Assembly: GCA_035310015.1 (NCBI GenBank)
Contig: DATGEO010000171.1
Location: 1 to 55,189, forward strand
Direction of reading: 5' to 3'
DNA from: DATGEO01 sp035310015
GTDB lineage: Bacteria > Chloroflexota > Dormibacteria > Dormibacterales > Dormibacteraceae
DNA: 55,189 nt
Shown here: piece by piece, positions 8,413 to 17,476 of the stretch
How the letters are laid out: every line of letters begins with the position of its first letter
Numbering within the stretch: the stretch's first letter is position 1
Notes under the pieces: model-generated
Told to the model about the DNA's origin: nothing
The model's database searches: none
Seen by the model: the letters and a program-made list of their open reading frames with translations, nothing else
Program-made: the position numbers and the translations under genes

Positions 8413-9723
8413 CTAACCGGGCACCGGTTCGGGCTCGGCCACGCTCTCGGCGTGAAGCGTGGGAAGAAGCAGGTAGCACCGCACGCTCAGGAGCACCAGC
8501 AGGCCCAGCAGCGCCACCAGCACGTCGGTGACGACCTGGCCGACGCCGGCATGGAACAGGACGATGAGCGTGCCTTCGGCGATCACGCCCGCGGCCAGAA
8601 TTGGCAGGAAAATCCGATCGTGGACGGCCATGAAGAACTGGACGAGCAGGTTGTCGAGCGACAGCGCGAGCCCGATCACCCCAACCGCGAAGACGTACGG
8701 AATCGCGTCCCGAAACCCGCGCCCGAACAGCACGCCGACCACCAGTCCCGGGAACACGCCGAACACGAGCAGGGCGCCGGCGCCGAGCAGGGTGAGCAGG
8801 CCGGCCGAGGACAGCAGGATCCGGCCTGGGTGCTCCTCTTTGGCCACGGCCTCGACCACACGCGGGAACAGCACCTGGCTGACGGAGAGGGTCAGGAAGT
8901 AGAGGATCGTCCCAATCTTGTTCAGCCCGCCGTAGATCCCGCCGAAGTGGCTGTTCAGGTAGTGCTCGGCGAGGATGACGTCCTGGTTGTAGAGGATCTG
9001 CACGCCGATGATGCCCGCGGCCGCGGTGATCGAGTATCCGGCCATCACCCGCAGGTGGACCCGCGTCGCCACCCCGCCGAAGTGGTCGCGCAGGGTGTAG
9101 AGGCCCATGCCGAAGACGAAGATCAGTCCCAGCAGCACGGCCGCCATTGCTCCCGACACCGCGAAGTTCGCCGCCAGCAGCGCCGACACGGCGGCCGTGC
9201 GCACGACCAGCTCCAGCGAGAGGTTCAGCGACAGCGCCGTGAAGCGCTGGAGACCCTGCAGGATCCCGCGCGGGATCGCGACCTCCCAGATCAGGGCGAT
9301 CGAAAAACCGAGGATCAGGACCGGGATCGTCGAGCCGAGGTGCTCGAAGCTCGCCACCGGCCGCGCGAACAGCGTGGTGAACAGGATCGCGACCAGGGAG
9401 GGGATGGCGACGAGGCGGATCGTCCGGCCGAGCAGCGAGCTCACGCCCGCGTCGCCGCGCGCGGTGAGGGTGGCCGTGTAGCGGGCCAGGACGACGATCA
9501 GGATCAGCGCGGGCGCCGTGCCGACGGCGTAGACGGCGATGAGGAACGCGACCTGCCCGTAGACCTCGGGGCCGAGCACGCGGCCCGCGATCGCGTGGTA
9601 CACGAAGCCGCCGACCCCGGCCACAAGGCCGCCCGCAAACAGAATCAGGTTCTGCCTGACCAGGCGGCTCTGCCTAACCCGGGCCAGGCGAGCCTTCAGG
9701 TCTGCCGGCCTGGCCCACTGCAC
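8413..9723 (-). CDS. polysaccharide flippase (MOP/Wzx-like)
   Basis: This 436-residue, 12-14-helix membrane protein begins with a basic stretch and the helix VRQNLILFAGGLVAGVGGFV followed by AGRVLGPEVYGQVAF, the N-terminal signature of Wzx/MOP-family flippases that move lipid-linked glycans across the membrane. The start is GTG. It is divergent from a GT2 glycosyltransferase (9806) and upstream of rpsU on the same strand. Neighbours suggest surface polysaccharide or lipoglycan export; the substrate is not predictable. Confidence 0.85.
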   Translation of the reverse strand: MQWARPADLKARLARVRQSRLVRQNLILFAGGLVAGVGGFVYHAIAGRVLGPEVYGQVAFLIAVYAVGTAPALILIVVLARYTATLTARGDAGVSSLLGRTIRLVAIPSLVAILFTTLFARPVASFEHLGSTIPVLILGFSIALIWEVAIPRGILQGLQRFTALSLNLSLELVVRTAAVSALLAANFAVSGAMAAVLLGLIFVFGMGLYTLRDHFGGVATRVHLRVMAGYSITAAAGIIGVQILYNQDVILAEHYLNSHFGGIYGGLNKIGTILYFLTLSVSQVLFPRVVEAVAKEEHPGRILLSSAGLLTLLGAGALLVFGVFPGLVVGVLFGRGFRDAIPYVFAVGVIGLALSLDNLLVQFFMAVHDRIFLPILAAGVIAEGTLIVLFHAGVGQVVTDVLVALLGLLVLLSVRCYLLLPTLHAESVAEPEPVPG

Positions 9724-9789
9724 CGCCTCAGTCTATCGGCGGCGTCCTGGCCAACCTCCCCGCAGAACTCAGCCGCAAGTTAACCGTTG

Positions 9790-9795
9790 GATAAT
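9790..9795 (+). promoter_or_regulatory. -10-like box before the GT2 gene
   Basis: GATAAT lies 10 bases before the ATG at 9806, so transcription would begin 3-4 bases before the start codon. There is no Shine-Dalgarno sequence in the remaining leader. No clear -35 box is seen. Confidence 0.4.
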
Positions 9796-9805
9796 CACCA
9801 CCAAG

Positions 9806-10696
9806 ATGCCCGCCCCGAAGCCCCTTGTCTCGGCGCTGATCGTGAGCTACAACGTCAAGAGCCTGCTCCTGAAGAGCCTCGAGGCGCTCTACGCTCACGC
9901 CGACGTTCCGGTCGAGGCGGTGGTGGTGGACAACGCGTCGACCGACGGCTCGGCGGCGGCGGTCACGACCGAGTTCCCGCAGGCGATCGTCATCGCGCAG
10001 CCCCGCAACCTGGGCTTTGGGCGTGCGGCCAACGTCGGTCTGGAACGCTGCCAGGGGCGGTTCGTGCTGCTCCTGAATCCCGACGTGACGGTGAATCCGC
10101 AGGCGGTAGGGAGGATGGCGGACTTTTTGATGTCGCGCCAGGACGCGGCCGCGGTCGGGCCGCGGCTCATGTTCCCGGACGGGCGGCTGGACCCCGACGC
10201 GCGCCGTGCCTTCCCGGTTCCGAGCTCGTGGTTCTACCGCACCGTCGGCCTCAGCCGGCTGTTCCCGAAGAGTCGGGTGTTCGGCCGCCACAACATGGGC
10301 CACGTCCCCGACACGGACGTGCACGAGATGGACGCCGGCACCTCGGCCTGCCTGATGCTGCGAATGACCGCGCTCGACCGCGTGGGCTTCTTCGACCCCC
10401 GCTACTTCATGTACGGCGAGGACATCGACCTGTGCTACAGGCTCAAGCTCGGCGGCTGGAAGGTCTTCTACCTGCCGACCGCGACCGCGATCCACCACAA
10501 GGGCGCGGCGATCAAGCAGCAGCACAGCCGCATGCTGTACGAGCGACATCGGGCGATGTGGGCGTATCACATGAAGCACCACGCCGATGACGTGTCGGCG
10601 TTCGGCAACGGCCTCGTGTGGGCGCAGATCTGGGGTCGCTGGGCCGCCGCCGCGATGCGCGACCGGGTCACCTCGACGCGACGAGCCGCCTCCTAG
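9806..10696 (+). CDS. family 2 glycosyltransferase (rhamnosyltransferase-like)
   Basis: This 296-residue soluble GT-A enzyme has SALIVSYNVKSLLLKSLEAL at the N-terminus, VVDNASTDGS (nucleotide binding, about residue 45), PRNLGFGRAANVG and LLNPDV (DxD-equivalent, about residue 91). The later YGEDIDLCYRLKLGGWKVFY segment carries the catalytic-base E-D motif. This is the WbbL/GT2 rhamnosyltransferase-type layout, which adds a sugar to a lipid-linked acceptor in the cytoplasm. It is divergent from a flippase gene and followed by htpX. Confidence 0.85.
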   Translation: MPAPKPLVSALIVSYNVKSLLLKSLEALYAHADVPVEAVVVDNASTDGSAAAVTTEFPQAIVIAQPRNLGFGRAANVGLERCQGRFVLLLNPDVTVNPQAVGRMADFLMSRQDAAAVGPRLMFPDGRLDPDARRAFPVPSSWFYRTVGLSRLFPKSRVFGRHNMGHVPDTDVHEMDAGTSACLMLRMTALDRVGFFDPRYFMYGEDIDLCYRLKLGGWKVFYLPTATAIHHKGAAIKQQHSRMLYERHRAMWAYHMKHHADDVSAFGNGLVWAQIWGRWAAAAMRDRVTSTRRAAS

Positions 10697-10714
10697 ACTT
10701 GCTCGGGTAGCGGC

Positions 10715-11629
10715 ATGTACCACCAGATCACGCGCAACAAGCGCAAGAGCATCGTCGTCATCGCCGGCTTCCTCGCCGTGTGGCTGCTTGCCGGGTTCGT
10801 GATCGGCGGCATCGGGACGGGCGACCTCACCGGCGCCATCGCCGGCACCGTCATCCTCGGCGTCCTCGGCGTGCTGTCGGCGCTGTATGCGTACTACTTC
10901 GGCGCGGGGACCGTGCTCGCGGCGATGGGGGCGCAGGAGGCCGATCGCTCGCAGTACCAGCAGCTCTACAACATCGTCGAGACGCTCGCGATCGGCGACG
11001 GGCTGCCGATGCCGAAGGTTTACGTGATCAACGACGCCAGCCCTAACGCGTTCGCCACGGGCCGGGATCCGCGGCACGCGGCCGTGACCGTGACGACGGG
11101 ACTGCTGCAGATGATGAATCGCGAGGAGCTCGAGGGCGTGATCGCGCACGAGATGAGCCACATCAAGAACCTCGATGTGCGCCTGCTGCTGGTCGTGACC
11201 ACGATGATTGGCATGGCGGCCATCATCTCCAGCGTCTTCTGGCGGGGCGCGCTGCGCATGAACTTTCGCGGGGGTCGCAACCAGGGCCAGGCCATGCTGG
11301 TGATCTTCGCGATCGGGATCATCTTCACGCTGATCGCGTTCCTCGTCGGCCCGCTGATGCAGCTCGCGCTGTCCCGCGACCGGGAGTCGCTGGCGGACGT
11401 CAGCGGGGTGGAGCTGACGCGCAACCCGGTCGGACTGATCAACGCCCTGAAGAAGATCGCGGCCAACGACAAGCCGCCGGAGAAGTTCAACCACGCGGTG
11501 GCGGCGATGATGATCGACAACCCGGAGGAGCACCACGGCAGCTTCTTCAGCCGGCTGTTCGACACCCATCCGCCGATCGAGGAGCGGATCGCCGCCCTGG
11601 AGAAGATCGCGAGCGTGCAGCAGACCTAG
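10715..11629 (+). CDS. htpX: HtpX-family membrane metalloprotease
   Basis: This 304-residue M48 peptidase has two N-terminal membrane helices (residues 10-30 and 35-55), the zinc motif HEMSH (about residues 144-148), two further membrane helices and a distal metal-ligand Glu in SRDRESLADVSGVELTR. It ends with DTHPPIEERIAAL, typical of HtpX. It degrades damaged membrane proteins, active site facing the cytoplasm. It starts 18 bases after the GT2 gene, whose stop codon overlaps a TAGACT -10-like box. An R1 element begins 7 bases after its stop. Confidence 0.9.
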   Translation: MYHQITRNKRKSIVVIAGFLAVWLLAGFVIGGIGTGDLTGAIAGTVILGVLGVLSALYAYYFGAGTVLAAMGAQEADRSQYQQLYNIVETLAIGDGLPMPKVYVINDASPNAFATGRDPRHAAVTVTTGLLQMMNREELEGVIAHEMSHIKNLDVRLLLVVTTMIGMAAIISSVFWRGALRMNFRGGRNQGQAMLVIFAIGIIFTLIAFLVGPLMQLALSRDRESLADVSGVELTRNPVGLINALKKIAANDKPPEKFNHAVAAMMIDNPEEHHGSFFSRLFDTHPPIEERIAALEKIASVQQT

Positions 11630-11635
11630 GCCCGA

Positions 11636-11702
11636 CCGCTTTTGTGCGCAATCGCCGCCTTGAACGGCGACTTTCGCCGCTTTTGTGCACAATCGCCGCC
11701 TT
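11636..11702. repeat. R1 intergenic element, copy 1 (two units, 41-nt period)
   Basis: Two 26-base units, 11636-11661 and 11677-11702, differ at one base (GTGCGCA versus GTGCACA). Their core is CGCTTTTGTGCRCAATCGCC. The T4 runs start at 11640 and 11681, a 41-base period. TCGCCG and CGGCGA can pair between the units. A weaker third core, GCGCGCAATCGC, follows near 11714. Confidence 0.9.
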
Positions 11703-11731
11703 AACAGGGAAGGGCGCGCAATCGCTGTACG

Positions 11732-11737
11732 CATAAT
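11732..11737 (+). promoter_or_regulatory. -10-like box before the transporter fusion gene
   Basis: CATAAT lies 8 bases before the GTG at 11746, which would put the transcript start at or just before the start codon (leaderless mRNA). No Shine-Dalgarno sequence is present. Confidence 0.4.
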
Positions 11738-11745
11738 CCTCTCCC

Positions 11746-14700
11746 GTGCCCGACCTGCAGCCCCTGCTCGCCCGCTTCCTGCACGTCCGGCGCACGGAGC
11801 TCGGGCGTGCCCTTCAGGTCTCCGCCTTCGCGATGGTCCTCGGGTGGGCGATGTACACGGCGTTCAACGCCTCTCAGGCGATCTTCCTCGCCAAGGCCGG
11901 CCCGAAGGCCTACCCGGTGTTCTTCATCATCCTGGCTCTCGCCGTCTGGCCGATGGTCGCGCTGCAGGGGGCCGCCACCCGCCGGCTCGGAGTCGGCCGC
12001 ACCTTCCGCCTCAACCTTGCCCTCAACGTCGTCGCCGCGTTCGGCGTGTACATCGCGTACGTGGCCGACGAGAGCTCCACCGTCGCCTTCGCGGCGTACG
12101 TCGTCTACTCCGTCGCCTTCGAGCTGGTGATGCTGCAGTTCTGGGCCTTCGTCATCCAGCACTTCAACCTGCTCGAGGGCAAGCGGATCTTTCCCGTGAT
12201 CGCCGTCGGCTCGAGCGTCGGCTACATCCTTGCGGGCTTCACCACGACGCTGGTGGCGACGGTCGCGACGGAGCCGCTCATCTTCGTCTGGGCCTTTGGC
12301 GCGGCGGTCTCGGCTTGGATGTCGTCGTGGCTCGAGAAGCGGCTGTTCCGGCCTGCGTTCCACGACGACGCGGACGAGTTCCTCGCCGAGGACCACGTCG
12401 TGCGCAAGCGCCGCGGATCGCTCGCGGTGGTGCGCGAGGCGGTGACCCACCTCTTCAGCAGCCGCCTGGTCCTCGCTCTGGTCACGCTGGCCTTCGTGCT
12501 CCAGGCCGCAACCCGGATGGGTGACTACCTGGTGGCGCTGATCTTCGTCCGCGCCACGCACTCCAACCTTCAAGACCTGACCATCCTCATCGGCCAGGCG
12601 TGGCTGGCCAGCTACGTCGTGCAGCTCGTCATCGGCCTATTCGTCGCGCCGTGGGTGCTCGACAAGCTGGGCGTGAAGAACGCGATCCTCGCCCTCCCGA
12701 TATTCGCGGTCATCGGCTTCGCGGCCGTCGCGGTGAGCCCGATCCTCGCCACCTCTCTCTTCCTCTTCATCGTCCGCAACGGTCTGCAGACCGGCCTCGA
12801 CGACCCGGCCCAGAACGTGCTCAGCGCGGCGCTGCCCGCACAGGTGGGCCCGAAGCTGGCCATCCTGCTGAACAACGCCGTGCTGCCCGGGGCGGCGGTC
12901 GTGACCGGCGTCGGCCTCTACCTGCTGCAGAACTTCGGGCACGCGACCCTCGAGCTGCTGGCCGTGATCGGAGTCATCGTCTCCTGCCTGTTCGTGCTCG
13001 CCGCCCTGTGGGTGCGCGGCCTCTACGTCGGCGCGATCTACCAGCGCCTGCGCACCCACGCGATCTCGCTGGGGGACTTCCAGCGCGCCCTGGGCTCACC
13101 GAATCCCGAGCAGGTCGCAGAGCTGCAGAGCTACGTGCGCCAGGGAGAGCCGCGCGAGCGCGAGTTCGCGGCGGCCGCCCTCGGCAGGATCGCACCGGCG
13201 GCGTTTGCGGCCATGCTCCCGGAACTGGTGGCCGACTCCGACGCGATGGTCCGCCGCCTCGCCTTCCAGATGGCGCCGCCCGACGCGGTCACGGTCGATC
13301 AGCTCCAGGCGGCGATGGAGGACGAGGACGTGTGGGTACAGGCGGCGGTCGCGGTGGCCGGATCCAGGCGCACACCGCCGTGGGACCGCGCCGGCGCGGT
13401 GCTCGAGCATCTCCGCGCCTCGGACGAGATCCAGCACCGCACGGCAGCGGTGTGGGCCGCTTCCTTCGTGGGTGACGACGTCGCGATCGTGGCCGCGCTG
13501 GGCGACGGCCATCCGCGCGTCCGGCTGGAGGCGATCCTCAGCTTCGCCAAGATGAAAGGTTCCGTCGCGGGCGCGGCGCCCGGCCTCATCGCCTGTCTTC
13601 GCGACGCCGACGTCGGGGTCCGCCGGGCGGCGCTGAAGGAAGCGGTCCGCTGGACGCCGCCGGCCGAAAGCGCGGAGGTGTTCGCCACCGCGCTCGTGGA
13701 CGCGCTGGGCGCCGGGGACCGGATCGTGCGGGAGCTCGCGGCCGAGGCGATGGCCGCGCAGTCGCCCGCGGCCCTGGAGCAGGCGATGCGCCTGCTCGGC
13801 GCAAGGGGAGACGCCGAGCCGGCGACCCTCGAAGCGCTCATCCGCAGCGGCCGGCCGGAGCTGTTCGCCAACGCCAAGAGCCACCTCGAGAAGCAGCTCG
13901 ACGACGGCCTCCGGCTCGCCAGGATTCGCGCCCGCCTGGTAGCCCATCACCGCGCTTCGAACGGGTCCGCCGGTGAGGCGTTCCTCCAGATCGCGCTCGA
14001 CGACTACATCCAGTTCGTCATCGAGGGCGGACTCGCGGCCATGCGCGCGCTGCACGGCAAGCGCGGCTTTGCAACCGTCGAGCGCGGCGTGGCTTCAGAA
14101 GAGCCGCTGGCGAGGGCCGAAGGCCTGGAGACGCTGATAAACTTCGGCCCGGGCTGGCTCGCCACGCCGCTGGCCCAGCTTCTCGACCGCGAATCCTTCG
14201 ACGCTCTCGGTTCGCATGGGCTGTCGAGAGCCGACCTCGAGGCGCTGGCAAAGCATCACGACAAATGGGTGAAGGAAGGGGCCCGGGCCGCGTATGAGGG
14301 ACCGGAGCAACACATGAAAGAGCTCATCGCGCTGAAACTGGTGCCTCTGTTCAGCGACCTCACGCTCGAACAGCTCTCGAGCATCGACCGCCTCATGGTC
14401 ACGCGTCATTACATGAAGGGCGAGTCTCTTTTCCGCCAGGGCGACGTCGGGTCGGAGCTGTTCGTCGTGCTCGACGGCGAGGTGCGCATTCACCTGACGA
14501 GCAACGGCACGGACGTGACGCTCGCCCACCAGGGACCCAACACGGTGCTCGGCGAGATGTCGGTCTTCGACGAGCAGCCGCGCTCGGCGAGCGCGCAGGC
14601 GACGACGGAGACGACCGTGCGCGTGCTGCGGCGCGACCGGCTCCAGGCGATCGTGCACGAGCACCCGGAGGTGCTGCTCGAGTTCGTGAAGAACCTCAGC

Positions 14701-14772
14701 CAGCGGATCCGGCACATGAACGACCAGCTGCAGGAAGTGACCGAGCACTCGCAGACGGCGGTTAAGGCGTAG
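11746..14772 (+). CDS. nucleotide-transporter-like / HEAT-repeat / cyclic-nucleotide-binding fusion protein
   Basis: This 1008-residue protein has three parts. Residues 1-430 form about 12 membrane helices in the manner of ATP/ADP (Npt/TLC) or MFS transporters. Residues 440-830 are alpha-helical HEAT-like repeats (many A-R-L-x-A-A-x-A-L units). Residues 850-985 form a CRP-type cyclic-nucleotide-binding domain, with YMKGESLFRQGDVGSELFVV, VLGEMSVFDEQPRSASAQA (phosphate-binding cassette) and a C-terminal helix. A ligand-gated or scaffolded transporter is the natural reading; substrate and ligand are unknown. The start is GTG without a Shine-Dalgarno sequence. It converges on xseB with an 11-base overlap. 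Confidence 0.8.
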   Translation: MPDLQPLLARFLHVRRTELGRALQVSAFAMVLGWAMYTAFNASQAIFLAKAGPKAYPVFFIILALAVWPMVALQGAATRRLGVGRTFRLNLALNVVAAFGVYIAYVADESSTVAFAAYVVYSVAFELVMLQFWAFVIQHFNLLEGKRIFPVIAVGSSVGYILAGFTTTLVATVATEPLIFVWAFGAAVSAWMSSWLEKRLFRPAFHDDADEFLAEDHVVRKRRGSLAVVREAVTHLFSSRLVLALVTLAFVLQAATRMGDYLVALIFVRATHSNLQDLTILIGQAWLASYVVQLVIGLFVAPWVLDKLGVKNAILALPIFAVIGFAAVAVSPILATSLFLFIVRNGLQTGLDDPAQNVLSAALPAQVGPKLAILLNNAVLPGAAVVTGVGLYLLQNFGHATLELLAVIGVIVSCLFVLAALWVRGLYVGAIYQRLRTHAISLGDFQRALGSPNPEQVAELQSYVRQGEPREREFAAAALGRIAPAAFAAMLPELVADSDAMVRRLAFQMAPPDAVTVDQLQAAMEDEDVWVQAAVAVAGSRRTPPWDRAGAVLEHLRASDEIQHRTAAVWAASFVGDDVAIVAALGDGHPRVRLEAILSFAKMKGSVAGAAPGLIACLRDADVGVRRAALKEAVRWTPPAESAEVFATALVDALGAGDRIVRELAAEAMAAQSPAALEQAMRLLGARGDAEPATLEALIRSGRPELFANAKSHLEKQLDDGLRLARIRARLVAHHRASNGSAGEAFLQIALDDYIQFVIEGGLAAMRALHGKRGFATVERGVASEEPLARAEGLETLINFGPGWLATPLAQLLDRESFDALGSHGLSRADLEALAKHHDKWVKEGARAAYEGPEQHMKELIALKLVPLFSDLTLEQLSSIDRLMVTRHYMKGESLFRQGDVGSELFVVLDGEVRIHLTSNGTDVTLAHQGPNTVLGEMSVFDEQPRSASAQATTETTVRVLRRDRLQAIVHEHPEVLLEFVKNLSQRIRHMNDQLQEVTEHSQTAVKA

Positions 14773-14968
14773 GTTCCTCCGGGCGGATTTCGATCTTGCG
14801 CTTCGCGGCTTCGAGGCGCTCGGTGCAGATCTTCAGGTAGACGCGCGCTTCGTCGACGGCCTTCAGCGCGTCCTCCAGCGACAGGTCGCCGTCCTCCAGC
14901 AGCTTCAGCTTCTCGTCCAGCTTCTCCAGGGCCTGCTCGTAGGTGAGGTCCATGCCCGCCTGGCTCAC
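14762..14968 (-). CDS. xseB: exodeoxyribonuclease VII small subunit
   Basis: LTYEQALEKLDEKLKLLEDG then DLSLEDALKAVDEA is the diagnostic XseB helical-hairpin sequence; the product is 63-68 residues. It partners XseA in degrading single-stranded DNA to oligonucleotides. GTG 14968 overlaps the xseA stop (GTGA); ATG 14953 is an equally possible start that gives a protein beginning two residues before the conserved region. The two genes are clearly co-translated. The 3' end overlaps the convergent transporter gene. Confidence 0.85.
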   Translation of the reverse strand: MSQAGMDLTYEQALEKLDEKLKLLEDGDLSLEDALKAVDEARVYLKICTERLEAAKRKIEIRPEEPTP

Positions 14969-16314
14969 GGCTCCACCTCCTCGACGCTGGCGCCGACGCG
15001 GCCCGCCGCCAGCCGGATCCGGACCCTGCGCCCGCGGGCGGTTTGCGCGGCCGAGGTCAGCACCGCGCCCGTGGCCTCGTCCTGGGTGATCGAGTAGCCG
15101 CGCGCGAGGACCGAGTCGGGGCTGAGCGCGTTGAGGCGTTCGCGACGGTGCTGGAGGGCGCGGGTGGCGACGCCGAATCGCGACGCCAGCGCTCGTTCCA
15201 GCCGCTCGCCGGCGCGCCGAGCGCCGAGCGCCTGGGCCGCCCGGGCCATCCGAGCGGAGGCTGCGGCATCGAGCCGCCGGCCGCGTTCGCGCAGGTCCGC
15301 CGACCGGCGCGCGACCTGCTGGACCGGACTGAGCCGCGCCACGTCCGCCCGCGCCCGGGCGAGCCGCTCCGCTCGCGCCCGGACCAGCGCCGGCAGCACC
15401 TGGATCAGTCGCTCGCGCCGCGCCTGCAGCCGCTCGATCTCGCGCGCCAGCCTGCGGTCGCGCTCGCGGTCGATGCGCCTTTCGCGCTCGGCGAGCCGCA
15501 GCAGGAGGTCGGCCTTCTTGGGCACCACCCGGGCGCCCGCCTCGGTCGGCGTGCGGCATTCGGCGTCCGCGACCATGTCGGCCACCGTCCGGTCGGAGGT
15601 GTGGCCGAGGGCGGTCACGACCGGCACGTGCGACGCCAGGATCGCGCGCGCGATGACCTCGGTGTTGAAGGCGAACATCTCCTCGAAGGAGCCGCCGCCC
15701 CGCGCCAGCACGACCACGTCGGCAAGCCCCTCGGCGTTGCACCGTCGCATCGCGCGCGCCACCGACGCGGGCGCCGCCGCGCCCTGCACCTGCACCGGGT
15801 AGACGACCACCGGCATGTTCGGGAACCGCTCCCAGATGGTCTGCTGCAGGTCGTGGATCACGGCTCCGGTGGGGGAGGTGATGAGCGCCACCGCCTTGGG
15901 GATGAAGGGCAGCCGCCGCTTGCGCGCGGCGTCGAAGGCGCCTTCGACCTCGAGGCGACGCTTCAGCTCTTCCAGGCGTGCGCGCAGCTTGCCGACGTCG
16001 TCGAACTCGACCTGGTCGACGATGTACGACAGGCGACCGGTCTTCCCGAAGAAGTCGATGCGCCCCCGGAACACGAACACCTGGCCGTCCTCGGGAAGGG
16101 TGGTGACGCGGCGGGCGTCGTCCGCGAACAGCACCGCGTCGAGCCGGCTGACGCCGTCCTGGATGGTGAAGTTGAAATGGCCTGCCGCGCCGCGCTTGAT
16201 GCCGGTCACCTCGCCTTTGAGCAGCACGGCGGTGAGCGGTCTCAGCTCGCGGCGAATTTCATTGGCGAGCTCGGTGACCGTGAAGGGGCGGGTGGCTTCT
16301 TCCGGGCGGAGCAT
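14965..16314 (-). CDS. xseA: exodeoxyribonuclease VII large subunit
   Basis: This 449-residue protein has an N-terminal OB fold (VTELANEIRRELRPLTAVLL, GEVTGIKRGAAGHFNFTIQD) and the catalytic domain with ALITSPTGAVIHD, VVLARGGGSFEEMFAFN and TALGHTSDRTVADMVAD, followed by a long Arg-rich coiled coil. It is the catalytic subunit of the processive single-strand-specific nuclease used in mismatch repair and clearance of repair intermediates. Length and motifs are normal. It is followed by xseB with a 4-base overlap. An R2 element lies between its start and moaA. Confidence 0.95.
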   Translation of the reverse strand: MLRPEEATRPFTVTELANEIRRELRPLTAVLLKGEVTGIKRGAAGHFNFTIQDGVSRLDAVLFADDARRVTTLPEDGQVFVFRGRIDFFGKTGRLSYIVDQVEFDDVGKLRARLEELKRRLEVEGAFDAARKRRLPFIPKAVALITSPTGAVIHDLQQTIWERFPNMPVVVYPVQVQGAAAPASVARAMRRCNAEGLADVVVLARGGGSFEEMFAFNTEVIARAILASHVPVVTALGHTSDRTVADMVADAECRTPTEAGARVVPKKADLLLRLAERERRIDRERDRRLAREIERLQARRERLIQVLPALVRARAERLARARADVARLSPVQQVARRSADLRERGRRLDAAASARMARAAQALGARRAGERLERALASRFGVATRALQHRRERLNALSPDSVLARGYSITQDEATGAVLTSAAQTARGRRVRIRLAAGRVGASVEEVEP

Positions 16315-16361
16315 TGGCCGTCTAGCTTAGGCGGGGAAGGCGCGTTCGCCGCCCAACCGTT

Positions 16362-16423
16362 CGAGAGCCGGCGCTCGGACCACATTTCCGCCGAGGGTGC
16401 ATGCGAGAGCCGGCTCTCGGACG
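16362..16423. repeat. R2 intergenic element, copy B (two units)
   Basis: Units begin at 16362 (CGAGAGCCGGCGCTCGGAC) and 16404 (CGAGAGCCGGCTCTCGGACG), again 42 bases apart, with a GTGCAT linker. The second unit holds a perfect 16-base palindrome (16404-16419). It lies between the moaA stop and the xseA start. It matches copy A at 8119-8180 in unit, linker and period. Confidence 0.85.
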
Positions 16424-16439
16424 AAGGACCGTGCGCCGG

Positions 16440-17444
16440 TCAGCCACCGATCTGGGACATGTTCTTCGCCGGCTTCACGAACCCCGGCTGGTTGATCAGG
16501 TGGCCTTCCTCTTTGTGCCACACCGCGTCCTCGATGACGGCGGAGATCGAGTCGTCCGACGCGCCCGAGCGCAAGAGCTCGCGCAGCGGCGTCTCCTGGA
16601 GCGAGAACAGGCAGGTGCGCAGACCGCCCTCGGCCGTGAGCCGGATGCGGTTGCACGTGGTGCAGAAGGCCTGTGAGACCGACGAGATGAACCCGATGCC
16701 GCCGGGCGCGCCGTCGGCGAACTTGAAACGCGTTGCCGGCCCGGGCCGCGGGTCGTGCACCGGCACGAGCGGGAAGAGGTCTTCGATCTGCTCCTGGATG
16801 CGGCGGCTGGGCACCACCTGCTCGTTGGTCCAGATGTTGTCACCGTCGAGGGGCATGAACTCGATGAACCGCACCTCGTAGCCCTTGTCGCGCGCCAACC
16901 GAGCGAAGTCCACGACCTCGTCGTCGTTGTGGCCCTTCATCACGACCATGTTCAGCTTGATTGGCCACAGCCCGGCCTCTCGCGCCGCGTCGATGCCGTC
17001 CATCGTCCGCGCGAACGCGTCGGCGCGGGCCATCTCGTGGAACCGCTGCATGTTCAGCGTGTCGAGCGAGATGTTGATGCGCTTCAGGCCGGCCTTCGCC
17101 AGCTTCTCGGCCTTGTCGCGCAGCAGCACGCCGTTGGTCGTCATGGTGATGTCGAGCGACGGGTCGAGGTCGTTGATCATTCCGACCAGCTCTTCGACCT
17201 TCACCCGCACCAACGGCTCGCCGCCCGTGATGCGAATGGTGCGCACGCCGTAGCGGTGCACGAACAGGCGCGTCAGGCGCACGATCTCCTCGAAGCGGAG
17301 GAGGTCTTCGCGGGCGAGCCACTTGAGCCCCTCCGCGGGCATGCAGTAGATGCAGCGGAAGTTGCAGCGGTCGGTGATGGAGATGCGCAGGTCGTCGGCC
17401 ACGCGGCCGAACGTGTCCCGGAGCTGCCGACCCTCCGTGCCCAT
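16440..17444 (-). CDS. moaA: GTP 3',8-cyclase (molybdenum cofactor synthesis)
   Basis: This 334-residue radical-SAM enzyme has the N-terminal cluster motif CNFRCIYC (Cys 27, 31, 34), the SAM-binding RITGGEPLVR, and a C-terminal second-cluster region FCTTCNRIRLTAEGGLRTC (about residue 260). It ends in the conserved Gly-Gly (SQIGG) needed for activity. It converts GTP to the cyclic precursor of molybdopterin, which the Mo-hydroxylase at 23935-27753 would need. ATG 17444 is chosen by family length. An R3 element separates it from the divergent crotonase gene. Confidence 0.95.
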   Translation of the reverse strand: MGTEGRQLRDTFGRVADDLRISITDRCNFRCIYCMPAEGLKWLAREDLLRFEEIVRLTRLFVHRYGVRTIRITGGEPLVRVKVEELVGMINDLDPSLDITMTTNGVLLRDKAEKLAKAGLKRINISLDTLNMQRFHEMARADAFARTMDGIDAAREAGLWPIKLNMVVMKGHNDDEVVDFARLARDKGYEVRFIEFMPLDGDNIWTNEQVVPSRRIQEQIEDLFPLVPVHDPRPGPATRFKFADGAPGGIGFISSVSQAFCTTCNRIRLTAEGGLRTCLFSLQETPLRELLRSGASDDSISAVIEDAVWHKEEGHLINQPGFVKPAKNMSQIGG

Positions 17445-17476
17445 TTGGTCGATGATAGCGACGATGGGACCGGCAG

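Noticed and set aside
11636..11702. CRISPR array
   Set aside because: Only two units with a hairpin linker; the same linker motif recurs at other R1 sites and no cas genes are present.
9728..11734. A 668-codon minus-strand open frame across the GT2 and htpX genes
   Set aside because: It is antisense to two well-supported genes and has no recognisable domain.
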